In this document: positions 62,853-64,000 of the stretch, one piece after another
Position numbering within the stretch: the stretch's first letter is position 1
Layout of the letters: each line of letters opens with the position of its first letter
The notes under the pieces: model-generated
Told to the model about the DNA's origin: nothing
The model's database searches: none
The model's input: only the letters and a program-made list of their open reading frames with translations
Position numbers and translations under genes: made by a program
Assembly (NCBI GenBank): GCA_000381625.1
Contig: KB906767.1
Span: 1,776,629 to 1,840,628, forward strand
Length of the DNA: 64,000 bases
Origin: Bryobacterales bacterium KBS 96
Lineage (GTDB): Bacteria; Acidobacteriota; Terriglobia; Bryobacterales; Bryobacteraceae
Direction of reading: 5' to 3'

Positions 62853-63509
62853 CTACCTATCTAAGGGGTTTCGTCGCGCGCATCTCCGCAGCGCTTCTTC
62901 CCGAATCAACTCTACCCATTGAGCGGCGAGCCCTAAGCCTAACTGACCACCAGATTGCAGGTCTTTAGGGGACCACATCGCACTCATCAGCCCTGAAGCA
63001 CTATGACCTGAGCTCGGCAAAAGTAGGTGAACTATCTCATGAGCCATCGCCCTTCCCAGAACCAGAAATGTCAACGTTCGATATGTACGACACGCTACAA
63101 CTCGGTTGTAAAAAAGGAAGGCGCAGTTCCCGTATGCCGACTCCGCCGTCGTGCCCAGCGCATCTGGGGGTGCGTGGGGCAGGGCGGTTGCCAACACACG
63201 CAAGATCAAGTCAGACGGTTGTTCTGGGATGGCACACGAAGCGGAATTCGTAGGGGCTGGACAATTGATCCAGGTCAGCCGCAGATGAGCACTTCGCAGC
63301 ATGCGGGCTGCTTCGACTTCCGCCCACGCGAGGACCAGGTTTGAAAGTGGCGCAATTCTATATACCCGAATAGTAAGTCGAGGCGAATTCTCGCCGTCCT
63401 GTGAAGTTATCGTCTCGTTTTCCGTTAGAGCCGATTGAGCTTGGACCGGCGCTGCAAAGCACAGAGTTGCGAATAGAAAGGAAAAAGCCGCCTGGGCACG
63501 GAGTGTCAT
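62853..63509 (-). CDS. Secreted putative zinc metalloprotease with HExxH motif
   Basis: A 218-residue exported protein. The signal peptide (about 1-24, ending VQA) precedes a region with three paired cysteines and then AMAHEIVHLLLPSSGHSASGLMSAMWSP: H157, E158, H161 and H169 form an HExxH-x7-H zinc site. The GLM-x3-W after the third His resembles a Met-turn region. This fits a small family of secreted zincins seen in Acidobacteria. Protease activity is inferred only from the motif. It is divergent from the winged-helix regulator, with about 105 bases in between, which may regulate it. Confidence 0.8.
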   Translation of the reverse strand: MTLRAQAAFSFLFATLCFAAPVQAQSALTENETITSQDGENSPRLTIRVYRIAPLSNLVLAWAEVEAARMLRSAHLRLTWINCPAPTNSASCAIPEQPSDLILRVLATALPHAPPDALGTTAESAYGNCAFLFYNRVVACRTYRTLTFLVLGRAMAHEIVHLLLPSSGHSASGLMSAMWSPKDLQSGGQLGLGLAAQWVELIREEALRRCARRNPLDR

Positions 63510-63614
63510 GCCTCAGATATTTGAGCCGAGGGCTTCTAAAAATCGTGTGAAGAACAATAAAAGGTTCTAAAATCTTCTAAAAGCGACAGGCAGTAACGTG
63601 CCAGTGGGCTAAGT

Positions 63615-64000
63615 ATGATGATTTACAGATTCGGTCAGTTCGCTCTAAATCCGGAGTTACGCGTGCTTTACCGAGGCAGCGAGCCCGTCGTGCTACCAGG
63701 AAAGTGTCTGGAACGCTTGTCCTACTCATCCGGCATCGCGGGCAGATCATGAGCAAGGACGAACTGATGGCTACCTTGTGGCCCGATACAGCCGTCGAAG
63801 AGGCTAACCTCACTCAGAATGTTTCTACTCTGCGGAAAGCGTTGGGAGATGACCCGAAACAACACCGGTACATCGCCAGGGTCTCCGGCCGAGGTTATTC
63901 ATTCGTCGCAACCGCGGCCGAAGTTCAGGGACCGGGCCTCCCATCTTCGAAGGCGGGGAGTAGATGGCCGCGCACGCGTCTGTATCGATACCTGTCGACT
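63615..64000 (+). pseudogene. Winged-helix (CadC/OmpR-type) regulator, frameshifted and cut by window edge
   Basis: [20 protein letters not shown] starts at ATG 63615 and matches the first strands of an OmpR-type winged helix. Near 63711-63716 the frame breaks: the next frame continues as [20 protein letters not shown] and then [20 protein letters not shown] and [16 protein letters not shown], the rest of the same domain. A single missing base would join them (KCLE-x-LVLLI). The frame is open to the window end, where the sensory part should follow, often TPR or WD40 in Acidobacteria. It may be a decayed gene, a sequencing error or a programmed shift. Confidence 0.75.

Noticed and set aside
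1-64000. CRISPR arrays, insertion sequences, rRNA or tRNA genes
   Set aside because: No regularly spaced repeats, transposase or terminal inverted repeats, or RNA gene hallmarks were seen on either strand.

Overview
The window looks like chromosomal DNA of an Acidobacteriota member, most like the Solibacter/Bryobacter group. The basis is gene content: three very long Oar-type TonB-dependent receptors (1054-1163 aa) without SusD partners, many secreted carbohydrate-active proteins, paired NarL-type two-component systems, a winged-helix regulator of the CadC type, and intergenic repeats. Base composition is GC-rich except for an AT-richer patch near 55.7-56.5 kb. I saw no tRNA, rRNA, CRISPR array or insertion sequence.

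Layout. 0-3.3 kb (minus): CHASE3 histidine kinase, NarL-type regulator, a receiver-only protein and a secreted protein cut by the window edge. 3.4-11.5 kb: secreted S10 carboxypeptidase, first TonB receptor, PhyH-type dioxygenase, secreted GH65-like glycosidase. 11.7-19 kb (minus): a string of PAS histidine kinase, receiver-only regulator, small CnaB-like protein and a three-subunit formate dehydrogenase whose large subunit is interrupted by an in-frame UGA that reads as selenocysteine, with a SECIS-like hairpin behind it. 19.2-24.3 kb: trehalase, a GH19 lysozyme/chitinase-like gene, then an overlapping ECF sigma / anti-sigma / beta-solenoid operon. 24.4-35.2 kb: second TonB receptor, an unusual regulator joining an IclR-type HTH to a sugar-binding domain, with three related candidate operators, a PQQ-type beta-propeller protein, a decayed methyltransferase gene, and a third TonB receptor behind a perfect LacI-type palindrome.

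35.5-48.8 kb is mixed: a sulfite-oxidase-like Mo enzyme with a TPR partner, DUF6010 membrane protein, aminotransferase, RRM protein, thiG-yceH, dnaB, bactofilin, secreted protein, rpmB, FAH-family hydrolase and aldo/keto reductase. 49-55.6 kb is a close-packed plus-strand run: heparinase-like lyase, an adenylation-ACP-acyltransferase fusion, Gfo/Idh oxidoreductase and thrB. 55.7-56.5 kb holds two small AT-richer orphan genes. 56.5-62.5 kb is housekeeping: Sua5/YrdC, homocysteine methyltransferase-MTHFR, SAM hydrolase, and overlapping cysteine desulfurase and mnmA. The end has a putative secreted zinc protease and a frameshifted winged-helix regulator.

The most rewarding points are the UGA-containing formate dehydrogenase, the strict Phe/Asn 36-residue alternation in the solenoid protein, and the IclR-sugar-binding regulator with its predicted operators. 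Most functional calls rest on recognised family motifs; starts are often uncertain because GTG and TTG appear to be common here.
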